A DNA stretch of 62,115 bases from an uncultured Bacteroidia bacterium (lineage in GTDB: Bacteria > Bacteroidota > Bacteroidia > JANWVE01), in assembly GCA_938028625.1 (NCBI GenBank), contig CALIZB010000035.1, forward strand, positions 1 to 62,115, written 5' to 3'. Under the pieces are notes generated by a model, which had not been told where the DNA came from, ran no database searches, and was given only the letters and a program-made list of their open reading frames with translations. Made by a program: the position numbers and the translations under genes. Below are positions 35,905 through 44,100 of the stretch, one piece after another. Positions within the stretch are counted from its first letter, which is position 1. Every line of letters begins with the position of its first letter.

Positions 35905-36840
35905 ATGAAAGACAAAAAACTTTCAGTGGTTATTCCTATATTTAATGAAGAGCCTAATATTGAACTTTTATACCAACGCTTACGTCAGGTATTGGAAAAT
36001 ATAGCGTATTCATGGGATTTAATTTTTGTTAATGATGGTAGTAGAGATAATTCAGGAAATATTGTAAAACAACTGCGAGAAAAAGATAAGCGTGTAAAAT
36101 ATATTGAATTTGCACGGAATTTTGGGCATCAAATCGCGGTTACAGCAGGGGTAAATCATGCTTCGGGAGATATGGTAGTTATTATTGACGCAGATTTACA
36201 AGACCCCCCCGAACTCATTCTTGACATGGTACAAAAATGGGAAGAAGGATACGAAGTAGTATATGCTAAACGTAAAAAGCGTAAAGGAGAAACATGGTTC
36301 AAGCTATGGACAGCACGTGTATTTTATCGTTTGTTGAGAAAAATAACCAGTTTTGATATTCCATTAGATACAGGTGATTTTCGTTTAATGGATAAAAAAG
36401 TAGCAGACAACTTGCGTAATATGCCTGAACGTAGCCGTTTTATCAGGGGTATGGTAGCATGGTCAGGATTTAGAACTATTGGCATTGAATATGAAAGAGA
36501 TGAACGCCACGCGGGAGAAACTAAATACCCATTCAAAAAAATGCTGCGCTTTGCTATAGACGGTATCACTTCATTTTCTTACTTCCCATTACAATTAGCA
36601 TCTTATCTGGGAATTTTTTTCTCTGTTATCAGTTTTATTGCTATAACTGTGGTATTGTATTTACACTTTTTTACCAACAAAACTATTCATGGCTGGACTT
36701 CCACTATTCTTGCGGTATTATTCATTGGAGGAATACAACTTTTTACTTTGGGAATTATCGGGGAATATCTTGCACGTATAGGTACAGATGTAAAACAACG
36801 CCCTATTTATGTAATCCGTGAAAAAGAATTAGACGATTAA
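35905..36840 (+). CDS. GT2 family glycosyltransferase (GtrB/DPM1-like)
   Basis: A 311-residue enzyme that likely transfers a hexose from a nucleotide donor to undecaprenyl phosphate. The GT-A domain has VVIPIFNEEPNIELLY, VNDGSRDNS, and the DxD motif in VIIDADLQDPPE; RNFGHQIAVTAGVNHA and LDTGDFRLMDKK are typical of the GtrB group. Two C-terminal helices (SYFPLQLASYLGIFFSVISFIAITVV and STILAVLFIGGIQLFTLGIIGEYLARI) anchor it to the membrane. The following nhaD gene starts five bases later, suggesting an operon. Confidence 0.92.
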   Translation: MKDKKLSVVIPIFNEEPNIELLYQRLRQVLENIAYSWDLIFVNDGSRDNSGNIVKQLREKDKRVKYIEFARNFGHQIAVTAGVNHASGDMVVIIDADLQDPPELILDMVQKWEEGYEVVYAKRKKRKGETWFKLWTARVFYRLLRKITSFDIPLDTGDFRLMDKKVADNLRNMPERSRFIRGMVAWSGFRTIGIEYERDERHAGETKYPFKKMLRFAIDGITSFSYFPLQLASYLGIFFSVISFIAITVVLYLHFFTNKTIHGWTSTILAVLFIGGIQLFTLGIIGEYLARIGTDVKQRPIYVIREKELDD

Positions 36841-36844
36841 ATAT

Positions 36845-38107
36845 ATGATAGTTACCATTTTAGTTATTTTTATCGTGGGATATGCTTTGATTTCCGTAGA
36901 GCATGCTGTAAGTATCAATAAAACCGCTACGGCGCTCATCATGGCAGGTATATGCTGGATATGCTATAATGTGTATGTAGGAGATATACATGCTGTAATA
37001 CCCAAATTAAGTCATCATTTATCTGATATTGCAGAGATTATGCTCTTTTTAGTAGGGGCTATGACTATCGTAGAACTCATAGACTCTCATAACGGATTTC
37101 AATTTATTGTAGACCAGCTGCACATAAAAAGTAAACGAAAACTCTTATGGGTAGTGGCTTTTATTTCTTTTTTTCTCTCTGCTATTTTGGATAATCTTAC
37201 TTCTTCTATTGTGATGGTGTCTTTACTTCGTAAATTTATTGGTAAAGCGGAAGATAGAAAGTTTTTTGCAGGTATTATTATAATTGCCGCTAATGCAGGA
37301 GGTGCATTTAGCCCCATTGGAGATGTTACAACTACTATGCTTTGGGTAACGCAAAGAATATCTACAACGGAGGTTATTTTTCGTTTATTTCTACCCAGTC
37401 TAACCTGTCTTTTAGTACCTTTAACGTGGTTACATTTCAGGATAAAAGGAGAAATTACTCCACCTGAACAGAATATATTAGAAGAAGAAAAGAAAATAAA
37501 AGGCAGTCTACTGATGCTCATTCTTGGAACAGGTATTTTATTAGCTGTACCTACTTTTAAGACCATTACGCATCTGCCGCCGTATTTAGGTATGTTATTA
37601 GGTTTAGGCTTGATATGGTTAGTAGCCGATGTTATACACAAACACGAAGAACAAGAAGATATACAAAAACTCTCTGCTAATTATGCACTTACTCGTATAG
37701 ATGTACCCAGTATATTATTCTTTTTTGGTATTTTGGCAAGCGTAGCTGTTTTAGAAGAGGTTCATATTTTATCTCAATTTGCAGAAAAACTCAATACTGT
37801 TATTCCCTCTGAAAAGGGAGTTGCTTTGATATTAGGTATAGTTTCGTCCATAGTAGATAACGTGCCTTTGGTAGCCGCATCTATGGGCATGTATTCTATG
37901 CAAACCTACCCTATGGATTCAAGTTTCTGGCATTTGATTGCGTATTGTGCAGGTACAGGAGGAAGCCTTCTTGTTATAGGTTCTGCCGCAGGAGTAACCG
38001 TTATGGGCATGGAAAAAATTACTTTTTCTTGGTACCTCAAAAACATGTCAGGACTAGCGCTAATGGGATATTTAGCAGGTATTTTAGTGTATATTCTCTT
38101 ATTTTAA
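36845..38107 (+). CDS. nhaD: NhaD-type Na+/H+ antiporter
   Basis: A 420-residue polytopic membrane protein of the IT/ArsB superfamily, NhaD group, exchanging Na+ (or Li+) for H+. It begins with VGYALISVEHAVSINKTATALIMAG, has SAILDNLTSSIVMVSLLRKFI with the conserved Asp-Asn pair, ANAGGAFSPIGDVTTTMLW, and a second symmetric half with VSSIVDNVPLVAASMG and CAGTGGSLLVIGSAAGVTVMGME. All the polar ion-path positions appear intact. About 11-12 helices. It lies just downstream of GT2. Confidence 0.93.
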   Translation: MIVTILVIFIVGYALISVEHAVSINKTATALIMAGICWICYNVYVGDIHAVIPKLSHHLSDIAEIMLFLVGAMTIVELIDSHNGFQFIVDQLHIKSKRKLLWVVAFISFFLSAILDNLTSSIVMVSLLRKFIGKAEDRKFFAGIIIIAANAGGAFSPIGDVTTTMLWVTQRISTTEVIFRLFLPSLTCLLVPLTWLHFRIKGEITPPEQNILEEEKKIKGSLLMLILGTGILLAVPTFKTITHLPPYLGMLLGLGLIWLVADVIHKHEEQEDIQKLSANYALTRIDVPSILFFFGILASVAVLEEVHILSQFAEKLNTVIPSEKGVALILGIVSSIVDNVPLVAASMGMYSMQTYPMDSSFWHLIAYCAGTGGSLLVIGSAAGVTVMGMEKITFSWYLKNMSGLALMGYLAGILVYILLF

Positions 38108-38149
38108 TACCATTCGGAAAACTTACTTTAATTTTTTTGTTCCTATAAC

Positions 38150-39586
38150 ATGGATAAAATTAACCTTGTGTGGCTAAAAAGAGATATTCGCACCCAAGAC
38201 CATGAACCGCTTCACCTTGCAGAACAACACAACTTACCTTACCTAATCCTGTTTATTTTTGAACCGCTAATTATTCAATATCCTGATGCCTCTCCGCGCC
38301 ATTTACAGTTTCAATATCACTGCATTAAAGAAATGAATGAAACACTATATTCATTTGGACATAAAGTACATGTTTTTTATGGTGATGCTATACATATTTT
38401 TGAGTTTTTAACCCAAAAATATGAAGTAAAAAACATATTCAGTTATCAGGAAACAGGCTTAAATCACACTTTTGAACGGGATAAAAAGCTAAAATTATTT
38501 TTTCAAAGTAAAGGTATACAATGGCAGGAAATTCAAAAAGCAGGAGTACAAAGAGGTTCTTTGTATGTAAGAGAAAAATGGCAAGAAAATTTTCAAGGCT
38601 ATGTAGATAAACCTGCTATAAACAATACTTTTTCATCAGAAAAAACAATTCTATTAACACATAACCCTTTTGAGTTACCGTTTTATCTTCAAAATAATCT
38701 ACAAAACTATCCCTCACAATATCAGCCTGCGGGAGAAAAATACGCATGGAAGTACTTAACCACTTTTGTAAAGGAAAGAGGCATAAAATACATGCAGAGT
38801 ATATCCAAACCACAGGAAAGCAGATACCACAGTAGCAGACTATCACCGTATCTTGCATGGGGAAGTTTGTCCATAAGGCAAGTGTATCAAACTGTTATTC
38901 AAAGTGAAAATTATGTCAGATACCCAAGAAGTTATGAAGCATTTATCTCGCGTTTATGGTGGCAGAGTTACTTTATCCAAAAATTAGAAAAAAAGCCAAA
39001 CTATGAAACGAACTGCATTCAACCTGCTTTTGAAGATATACCATTCGGTCAAGATGAAGTAAAGTTAAACGCATGGAAAAAAGGTAAAACAGGCATTCCA
39101 CTCATAGATGCGTGTATGAGATGTTTACATTCAACAGGATGGATAAACTTCCGTATGCGTGCTATGCTTGTATCTTTTTTATGCCATTATCTTGAAATAG
39201 ACTGGAAATTAGGCATGTATCATTTAGCACAACTTTTTTTAGATTATGAACCAGGTATACACTATCCCCAGTTTCAGATGCAGGCAGGTGTTTCTGGCAA
39301 TCCTATTATCAGAGCATACAACCCCATCAAACAAAGTAAAGAAAAAGACCCCGATGCTATATTTATCAAAAAATGGCTTCCTGAACTCTCTCTTTTGCCC
39401 AAAGAACTTATTCATGAACCGTGGAAAATCAGTAGCATAGAAGCAAAAATGTATAACTTTTCATTAGAAAAAGATTATTGCAATCCTATCATTATTCCTG
39501 AAAAAGCAGATTTTACCTTGCTTAAAAAACTATGGAAAATAAAAAAACTTATCAAGAGCAATAAACCCGAAATAAAGCAGGAATAA
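38150..39586 (+). CDS. Cryptochrome/DNA photolyase family protein
   Basis: A 478-residue flavoprotein. The N-terminal alpha/beta domain (INLVWLKRDIRTQDHEPL) binds an antenna pigment, and the C-terminal helical domain has the FAD-binding signatures SRYHSSRLSPYLAWGSLSIRQVY, AFISRLWWQSYFIQ, TGIPLIDACMRCLHSTGWINFRMR and DWKLGMYHLAQLFLDYEPGIHYPQFQMQAG. It repairs pyrimidine dimers with light, or acts as a light sensor; sequence alone does not separate these. The usual WFRRDLR start is altered to WLKRDIR. A short gap separates it from uppP. Confidence 0.9.
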   Translation: MDKINLVWLKRDIRTQDHEPLHLAEQHNLPYLILFIFEPLIIQYPDASPRHLQFQYHCIKEMNETLYSFGHKVHVFYGDAIHIFEFLTQKYEVKNIFSYQETGLNHTFERDKKLKLFFQSKGIQWQEIQKAGVQRGSLYVREKWQENFQGYVDKPAINNTFSSEKTILLTHNPFELPFYLQNNLQNYPSQYQPAGEKYAWKYLTTFVKERGIKYMQSISKPQESRYHSSRLSPYLAWGSLSIRQVYQTVIQSENYVRYPRSYEAFISRLWWQSYFIQKLEKKPNYETNCIQPAFEDIPFGQDEVKLNAWKKGKTGIPLIDACMRCLHSTGWINFRMRAMLVSFLCHYLEIDWKLGMYHLAQLFLDYEPGIHYPQFQMQAGVSGNPIIRAYNPIKQSKEKDPDAIFIKKWLPELSLLPKELIHEPWKISSIEAKMYNFSLEKDYCNPIIIPEKADFTLLKKLWKIKKLIKSNKPEIKQE

Positions 39587-39598
39587 ATAAATCTTCTT

Positions 39599-39606
39599 TA
39601 CCTTTG
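39599..39606 (+). promoter_or_regulatory. -7 element of uppP, four bases before ATG
   Basis: TACCTTTG ending at 39606 with the ATG at 39611. No clear -33 TTG at standard spacing. Confidence 0.5.
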
Positions 39607-39610
39607 TGGC

Positions 39611-40402
39611 ATGAGCGTTATTCAAGCCATTATTTTAGCTATTATTGAAGGTATTACGGAGTTTTTACCTATCTCTTCTACGGGACACATGATTATTGCT
39701 TCTTCCTCTATGGGCATAGCAGAACAAGATTTTACTAAAACCTACACCGTAATGATACAGTTTGGAGCTATTTTATCCGTGTTAGTTTTGTATTGGAAAC
39801 GCTTAATTCAAAGTATAGATATTTATTTCAAATTAGCTTATGCATTTATCCCTACGGCTATACTCGGTTTTTTACTCAATGACGTGATAGATAATTTATT
39901 AGAAAGTCCGCTTACAGTAGCTATTACGCTTATTCTAGGGGGAGTTATTCTTATTTTTGTAGACAAATGGTTTAAACAACCCGAAAAAGAACCTGAAACG
40001 TTGAATTTAAATCCTGTTTCAGCTGTAAAAATTGGCTTATTTCAAGCTATTTCAATGATTCCTGGGGTTTCAAGGTCTGCGGCAAGCATTATTGGCGGTA
40101 TGATAGTCGGTTTAACTCGCAAACAAGCCGCTGAATTTTCATTTTTACTCGCCATTCCTACTATGTTCGCCGCCGCAGGATACAAACTGTACAAATATCT
40201 TAAACTCATGAAACAAAATGCCACCTCTCTTTCTGATACAGATTTTATCAATTTAATTGTAGGTAATCTTGTAGCTTTTATCGTAGCCGTGATAGCTATT
40301 AAGGCATTTATTCATTTACTTACAAGATATGGCTTTAAATGGTTTGGTGTGTATAGAATTATTGTAGGCGTTATTATTTTGGCAGTATTACTTTTGAAAT
40401 AA
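39611..40402 (+). CDS. uppP: Undecaprenyl-diphosphatase (BacA/UppP)
   Basis: A 263-residue, eight-helix integral enzyme that removes a phosphate from undecaprenyl diphosphate to recycle the lipid carrier. The two active-site motifs are present: EGITEFLPISSTGHM (residues 14-28) and PGVSRSAASI (about 154-163), with the Glu-rich and Arg positions intact. It also contributes to bacitracin tolerance. Thirteen bases separate it from the SpoU methylase. It is a natural partner of the lipid-linked sugar transferases in this window. Confidence 0.96.
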   Translation: MSVIQAIILAIIEGITEFLPISSTGHMIIASSSMGIAEQDFTKTYTVMIQFGAILSVLVLYWKRLIQSIDIYFKLAYAFIPTAILGFLLNDVIDNLLESPLTVAITLILGGVILIFVDKWFKQPEKEPETLNLNPVSAVKIGLFQAISMIPGVSRSAASIIGGMIVGLTRKQAAEFSFLLAIPTMFAAAGYKLYKYLKLMKQNATSLSDTDFINLIVGNLVAFIVAVIAIKAFIHLLTRYGFKWFGVYRIIVGVIILAVLLLK

Positions 40403-40415
40403 GATAAATCTTAAC

Positions 40416-40958
40416 ATGGCTGACGAACTTGAAAAACTCAAATTAGATGCATTAGGGCGACTTTCCATAGAAGAGTTTAAGCAAAGTAATAAGTTTCCCG
40501 CAGTAGTTGTATTAGAAAATGTGCGTTCTGCTATGAACGTAGGCGCTATTTTTCGCACTGCTGATGCTTTTGCCATAGAAAAACTTTACTTATGTGGGTA
40601 TACACCTACGCCCCCGCATAAAGACATCATGCGTACCGCACTCGGTAGTGTAGAAAGTGTAAATTGGGAACATCACGCAGATACACAAACCGTTCTTAAT
40701 GTGCTTAAAAATCAAGGCTATACAATTTGTGGAGTAGAACAAACTAATAAAAGTATAGAGCTACAAAATATCTCTATAATGCCCAAAGTAGCTTTTATTG
40801 TAGGCAATGAAGTTGACGGAGTAAATGAAGAAACTTTATTACAATGTGATGCTATCCTAGAAATTCCGCAGTTTGGGACAAAACATTCTCTAAATGTAAG
40901 TGTAGCTACGAGTATTGTTTTATGGCACTGGCTTTATGTTTCCCAAATCCAAAAATAG
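40416..40958 (+). CDS. TrmH/SpoU-type RNA 2'-O-methyltransferase
   Basis: A 180-residue SPOUT methyltransferase with the three SpoU motifs: NVRSAMNVGAIFRTADAF, FIVGNEVDGV and LNVSVATSIVLWHW. The short length without an N-terminal RNA-binding domain resembles TrmL- or TrmH-like tRNA methylases; the target nucleotide is not determined by sequence. The 3' end overlaps the convergent bshC by 25 bases. Confidence 0.9.
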   Translation: MADELEKLKLDALGRLSIEEFKQSNKFPAVVVLENVRSAMNVGAIFRTADAFAIEKLYLCGYTPTPPHKDIMRTALGSVESVNWEHHADTQTVLNVLKNQGYTICGVEQTNKSIELQNISIMPKVAFIVGNEVDGVNEETLLQCDAILEIPQFGTKHSLNVSVATSIVLWHWLYVSQIQK

Positions 40959-42463
40959 GGTTCAGTAATAGGTTTTTGCAAAATATTTTCCCAAAGTGTG
41001 TTACCATATATTGCATACGTGCTTAAATAGCTAAATATGCGTTCCTGCCACTTTCCATAAGGTAAAACGGCATCATACAAATCGGTTATTTTTTGAGTAA
41101 AAATGCTTTCTCTTTTTTGTGTTTCTTTACGAATTTTGGTATAAAAGTGCTTCCATTGCTTTTCTATGCGGGTTACAGTTGCCATAGCGGATTGTTCCAA
41201 ACCTAATTTTTGATTTCGTGCAAAATGAAGTAAAGCAGTATTAAAATGCTCTAACTGCTGTTCTAACTCTGTAAATTCTTTATTTTGAGATACTTGTTTT
41301 TCAAAATATCTTGCTATAAATGCGTTTTTTTGAGTATTAAGCAAAGTAAGCAAGTCTAATTTGTATTTTTGTAAAGCAGAAATTTGTTTTGTAGACAGCT
41401 GAACACCAAAATAACGCGGTACTAATACAGGAAATGGCACTTGAAAGGCTTCAAACGTAGATTTTATCTGTAACCAATACGCAATCTCCGTAGGTCCGCC
41501 GATATATGCTATATTAGGAAGTATAAGCTCTTGGTAAATAGGTCTTAACAAAACATTTGGGCTAATATGCTGCGGTTTATTTGGATTGATAACATGAATA
41601 TCATTATTCCATTTCTCGCGCAGATTATTTTGATAAATGTAAAAAAGATTGACTCTATTAGGATTAGCATACGTTTTATAGCCTGATGCGTGTAATTCAT
41701 CAATAGTTTTTAGAACCGTTTTGTAAGTTACATTTTCTTTGATTTCTTTTTCTGCAATCGGTAAAAATTTAGCTTTTAATTCGGGTACATGTGCATCTAA
41801 AACTAATATGCCAAGATGTCCAAATAGTTTTTGAATAAATAAACGTATGGCTTGGCTTAGTGTAAAATTAGATGTAAAGCATTGAGAGAGAAGTTGATTT
41901 GTATGATTAGCATATAATCCTTTGTCTAATGTATTGAAAAGTATTTCCAACGTATTCTCAATATTATACAAAGGTAAGTTACCTGTAATTCCTTGATAAT
42001 TGGTAGGATAGTGAATTTTCTCTCTGTCTGCGTATAAGGTTTGAATTTCAGCTACATCATGGTCTTCGGAAGCTAACCAGAATATAGGTACAATTTTGTA
42101 CTTATCTGATTGATTTTGCAAGGTGCGTGTATATGCAACCGTTGCCAAAATTTTATATGCAACAAACCAAGGTCCTCCAAAAAGACACAGTTGGTGTCCC
42201 GTAGTAACAGTAAAGGTATTTTCATTCTTTAGAGCAAGTAGATTTTGTTTTTGTTCAGGATACAGAGAAATATCTTGATACTGCTTTGTTAAAACAGTGT
42301 ATAGAGTATTACGGTCTATATTTTTATGCTTTTGCAGTTGTATAAGCGTTTCAATAGATGCCGTAGCATAATGTGCATTGTAGTAAGGTTGTAGCGTTTC
42401 TGAATTTTGTATGTAATCACGAAATAAATTCGGAAGTGCGTTTATTTCACTGAGAGAAATCAT
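40934..42463 (-). CDS. bshC: Bacillithiol synthase BshC
   Basis: A 509-residue cysteine-adding enzyme that joins Cys to glucosaminyl-malate in the last step of bacillithiol synthesis. Characteristic segments are TGHQLCLFGGPWFVAYKILATVAYTRTLQ, VPIFWLASEDHDVAEIQTLY and IAYIGGPTEIAYWLQIKSTFEAFQVPFPVLVPR, plus a C-terminal coiled coil. bshA and bshB are not in the window. Its presence implies this organism uses bacillithiol as its main low-molecular-weight thiol. It is convergent with the SpoU gene (25-base overlap). The four-helix gene precedes it by nine bases on the same strand. Confidence 0.95.
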   Translation of the reverse strand: MISLSEINALPNLFRDYIQNSETLQPYYNAHYATASIETLIQLQKHKNIDRNTLYTVLTKQYQDISLYPEQKQNLLALKNENTFTVTTGHQLCLFGGPWFVAYKILATVAYTRTLQNQSDKYKIVPIFWLASEDHDVAEIQTLYADREKIHYPTNYQGITGNLPLYNIENTLEILFNTLDKGLYANHTNQLLSQCFTSNFTLSQAIRLFIQKLFGHLGILVLDAHVPELKAKFLPIAEKEIKENVTYKTVLKTIDELHASGYKTYANPNRVNLFYIYQNNLREKWNNDIHVINPNKPQHISPNVLLRPIYQELILPNIAYIGGPTEIAYWLQIKSTFEAFQVPFPVLVPRYFGVQLSTKQISALQKYKLDLLTLLNTQKNAFIARYFEKQVSQNKEFTELEQQLEHFNTALLHFARNQKLGLEQSAMATVTRIEKQWKHFYTKIRKETQKRESIFTQKITDLYDAVLPYGKWQERIFSYLSTYAIYGNTLWENILQKPITEPYFWIWET

Positions 42464-42472
42464 ATTTTAATT

Positions 42473-42871
42473 TTAAGGTGTATTTTGTGCATTTTTACTT
42501 TGTTCTATTGTCCATTTCATAAGATATTTGACTTCAAATACCGTAAAAATAAGATATGTAACAAAAAAAGCTACTACAAATTGTACTTTGAAAGGTTTAT
42601 ATTGCCATATACAGATGAGGGTAGCAGTTATACTCAACGCAAACTTAATGAGCATACTACTGATAATCTTATTCATAAATTGATAATGTTGAGTATTCTG
42701 TATTCCTTGGTAGATTATCCATGTAGAGAGTACAGCAATAGTGCCTGAGGTGAGTACAGCAATGCTAGCGACCCATATTCCCACCTGGTCAGCCCATAGA
42801 TAAAATATAGGTAACAAAATAAGTGTAGTAATCAAAATGAGTAAAGACAGGTTTTTAAGGTAATTTTTCAT
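42473..42871 (-). CDS. Four-helix membrane protein, AtpI-like
   Basis: A 132-residue protein with four hydrophobic segments (SLLILITTLILLPIFYLW; VASIAVLTSGTIAVLSTWIIY; MLIKFALSITATLICIW; FVVAFFVTYLIFTVFEV). The pattern and the C-terminal FEVKYLMKW recall the AtpI-like protein that sits before F0F1 ATP synthase genes in some Bacteroidota, but no atp genes are here, so this is tentative. The ATG at 42871 is seven bases from a -7 element (42879-42886). It forms an operon with bshC. Confidence 0.6.
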   Translation of the reverse strand: MKNYLKNLSLLILITTLILLPIFYLWADQVGIWVASIAVLTSGTIAVLSTWIIYQGIQNTQHYQFMNKIISSMLIKFALSITATLICIWQYKPFKVQFVVAFFVTYLIFTVFEVKYLMKWTIEQSKNAQNTP

Positions 42872-42893
42872 ATTTTCGCAAAAATACAGAAAT

Positions 42894-43379
42894 ATGCACA
42901 CACTTTGGGCAGAGATAATAGTTAGTATAGGTTTATTGCTGATAAAACATGATTTTCATGCGTCTATGACAAAAATAGAGTATTCTACTAAAAATCAGTC
43001 TTTGCAGTGTATTATGCATGTATTTACTGATGATTTAGAACTTGCTCTATCTAACTTTCACCAAAGAGAAATAAAATATCAGGAAAATAAAACAGATACC
43101 GAAATTATACCTTACTTGAAAAGTGTTTTTATAGTGAGAACAAACAAAAATAAAATCTTACCAATAGAATACATAGGTTCTGCTCGCAAACCTAATACCG
43201 TGCAACTTTACTTTGAATTACCTTGCTCCAAAAGCGAACTAAAACAACTTTCTATCACGCATAGTCTACTTTTTAATGAATTTAACGACCAAGTAAATAC
43301 TATCAATTTTTATGTACTTGGCGAGAAAAAAAGTTTGGTATTTACTAATTCCGAAGGCACAAAGGTGATAACATTTTGA
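42894..43379 (+). CDS. DUF6702 family protein
   Basis: A 161-residue exported or envelope protein. The opening after a short hydrophobic N-terminus reads KHDFHASMTKIEYSTKNQSLQCIMHVFTDDLELAL, the pattern of DUF6702 in Bacteroidota (Hx-F-x-S-x-T-x-I-x-Y ... FTDDLE). The remaining sequence alternates beta-strands, including KPNTVQLYFELPCS. Function is unknown. The gene diverges from the four-helix gene; the two start codons are only 22 bases apart, so their promoters interlock. Confidence 0.75.
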   Translation: MHTLWAEIIVSIGLLLIKHDFHASMTKIEYSTKNQSLQCIMHVFTDDLELALSNFHQREIKYQENKTDTEIIPYLKSVFIVRTNKNKILPIEYIGSARKPNTVQLYFELPCSKSELKQLSITHSLLFNEFNDQVNTINFYVLGEKKSLVFTNSEGTKVITF

Positions 43380-43452
43380 TAAATGAGTATTTTTTGTCTA
43401 AAATTGAGTAATTAGCTTAACAATAGATTTGAATTTTTTTGAGGGTTAGAGT

Positions 43453-43567
43453 TGCGTGAGGCATGCGGAGGGTATGCGTTAGCATAGTGCGAAGCACCGC
43501 AGCGTGAGCGTAGCCCGTAGCACGCCGACCTGAACCCTGAGCTTGCCGAAGGGTGAAGGACACGCCC
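43453..43567 (+). repeat. GC-rich modular hairpin repeat, copy D
   Basis: Starts TGCGTGAGGCATGCGGAGGGTATGCG and ends GGACACGCCC like copy B. The distal hairpin differs: arms CCTGAACCCT/AGGGTGAAGG with two central G-A mismatches. It lies between convergent DUF6702 and CdiI-like genes. Confidence 0.88.
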
Positions 43568-43598
43568 AAAAAATAAAAATTTACTTGTGTAATATCAG

Positions 43599-44018
43599 TT
43601 ATTGCGTATTTGTATGTTTTTTAATCGCTATGGTAATTTTTCTCTGAATGATATTATCTGGTATGGCTTTGTATTGAGCAGAATTTTTGAAATTCTTTAA
43701 ATGTTCTATCCAGCGTTGCCACTGAACTTGTACTGAATAGGGAATATCCTGTGGGAGCAGTTCGCATACAGCTACTAACAAATCTCCTTCGTAGAATTTA
43801 GCTTTTATCCATAAATCCTGTTGCAAAAGAGATAAAGCCAAAGGTAAAATATACTCAGAGTATAGTTTGCGTTCTGTAAGAATGCGTATATCATCAGGCG
43901 TAAAATCCTGCAAAGGTTTTATCATAAGGCGATTTACCTTTTTATCTTCCACACTTATAGGTGCATTTTCTAATTCAGGATAATATACTGCTCCTGCAAG
44001 TTCAGCCAAAGTTTGCAT
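43599..44018 (-). CDS. CdiI_3-like contact-dependent inhibition immunity protein
   Basis: A 139-residue cytosolic protein. It resembles the CdiI_3 immunity family: MQTLAELAG at the start, KPLQDFTPDDIRILTERKL, then YILPLALSLLQQDLW and FYEGDLLVAVCEL, in the order and spacing of that family (KPLxxFxxxDLRxLI ... LVPLALxxL ... YPGDLLxAVL). Such proteins neutralise a toxin delivered by a contact-dependent system. No toxin or secretion gene is adjacent, so it may be an orphan immunity gene or have another use. The start was set at the ATG at 44018. Confidence 0.7.
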   Translation of the reverse strand: MQTLAELAGAVYYPELENAPISVEDKKVNRLMIKPLQDFTPDDIRILTERKLYSEYILPLALSLLQQDLWIKAKFYEGDLLVAVCELLPQDIPYSVQVQWQRWIEHLKNFKNSAQYKAIPDNIIQRKITIAIKKHTNTQ

Positions 44019-44065
44019 ATATGTATAACAATATCTCAAAAGATAAAATTACTATTTGATATTTC

Positions 44066-44095
44066 TTGTCATATAAGACTTTTACTTTACTTTTG
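44066..44095 (+). promoter_or_regulatory. Promoter of the APC permease
   Basis: TTG at 44066-44068, 19-base spacer, TACTTTTG at 44088-44095; the ATG follows after five bases at 44101. Confidence 0.75.
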
Positions 44096-44100
44096 CTTGT

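Noticed and set aside
37099-37641. 180-codon open frame antisense to nhaD
   Set aside because: It mirrors the codon pattern of a well-conserved membrane protein, has no promoter or family features, and is a shadow frame.
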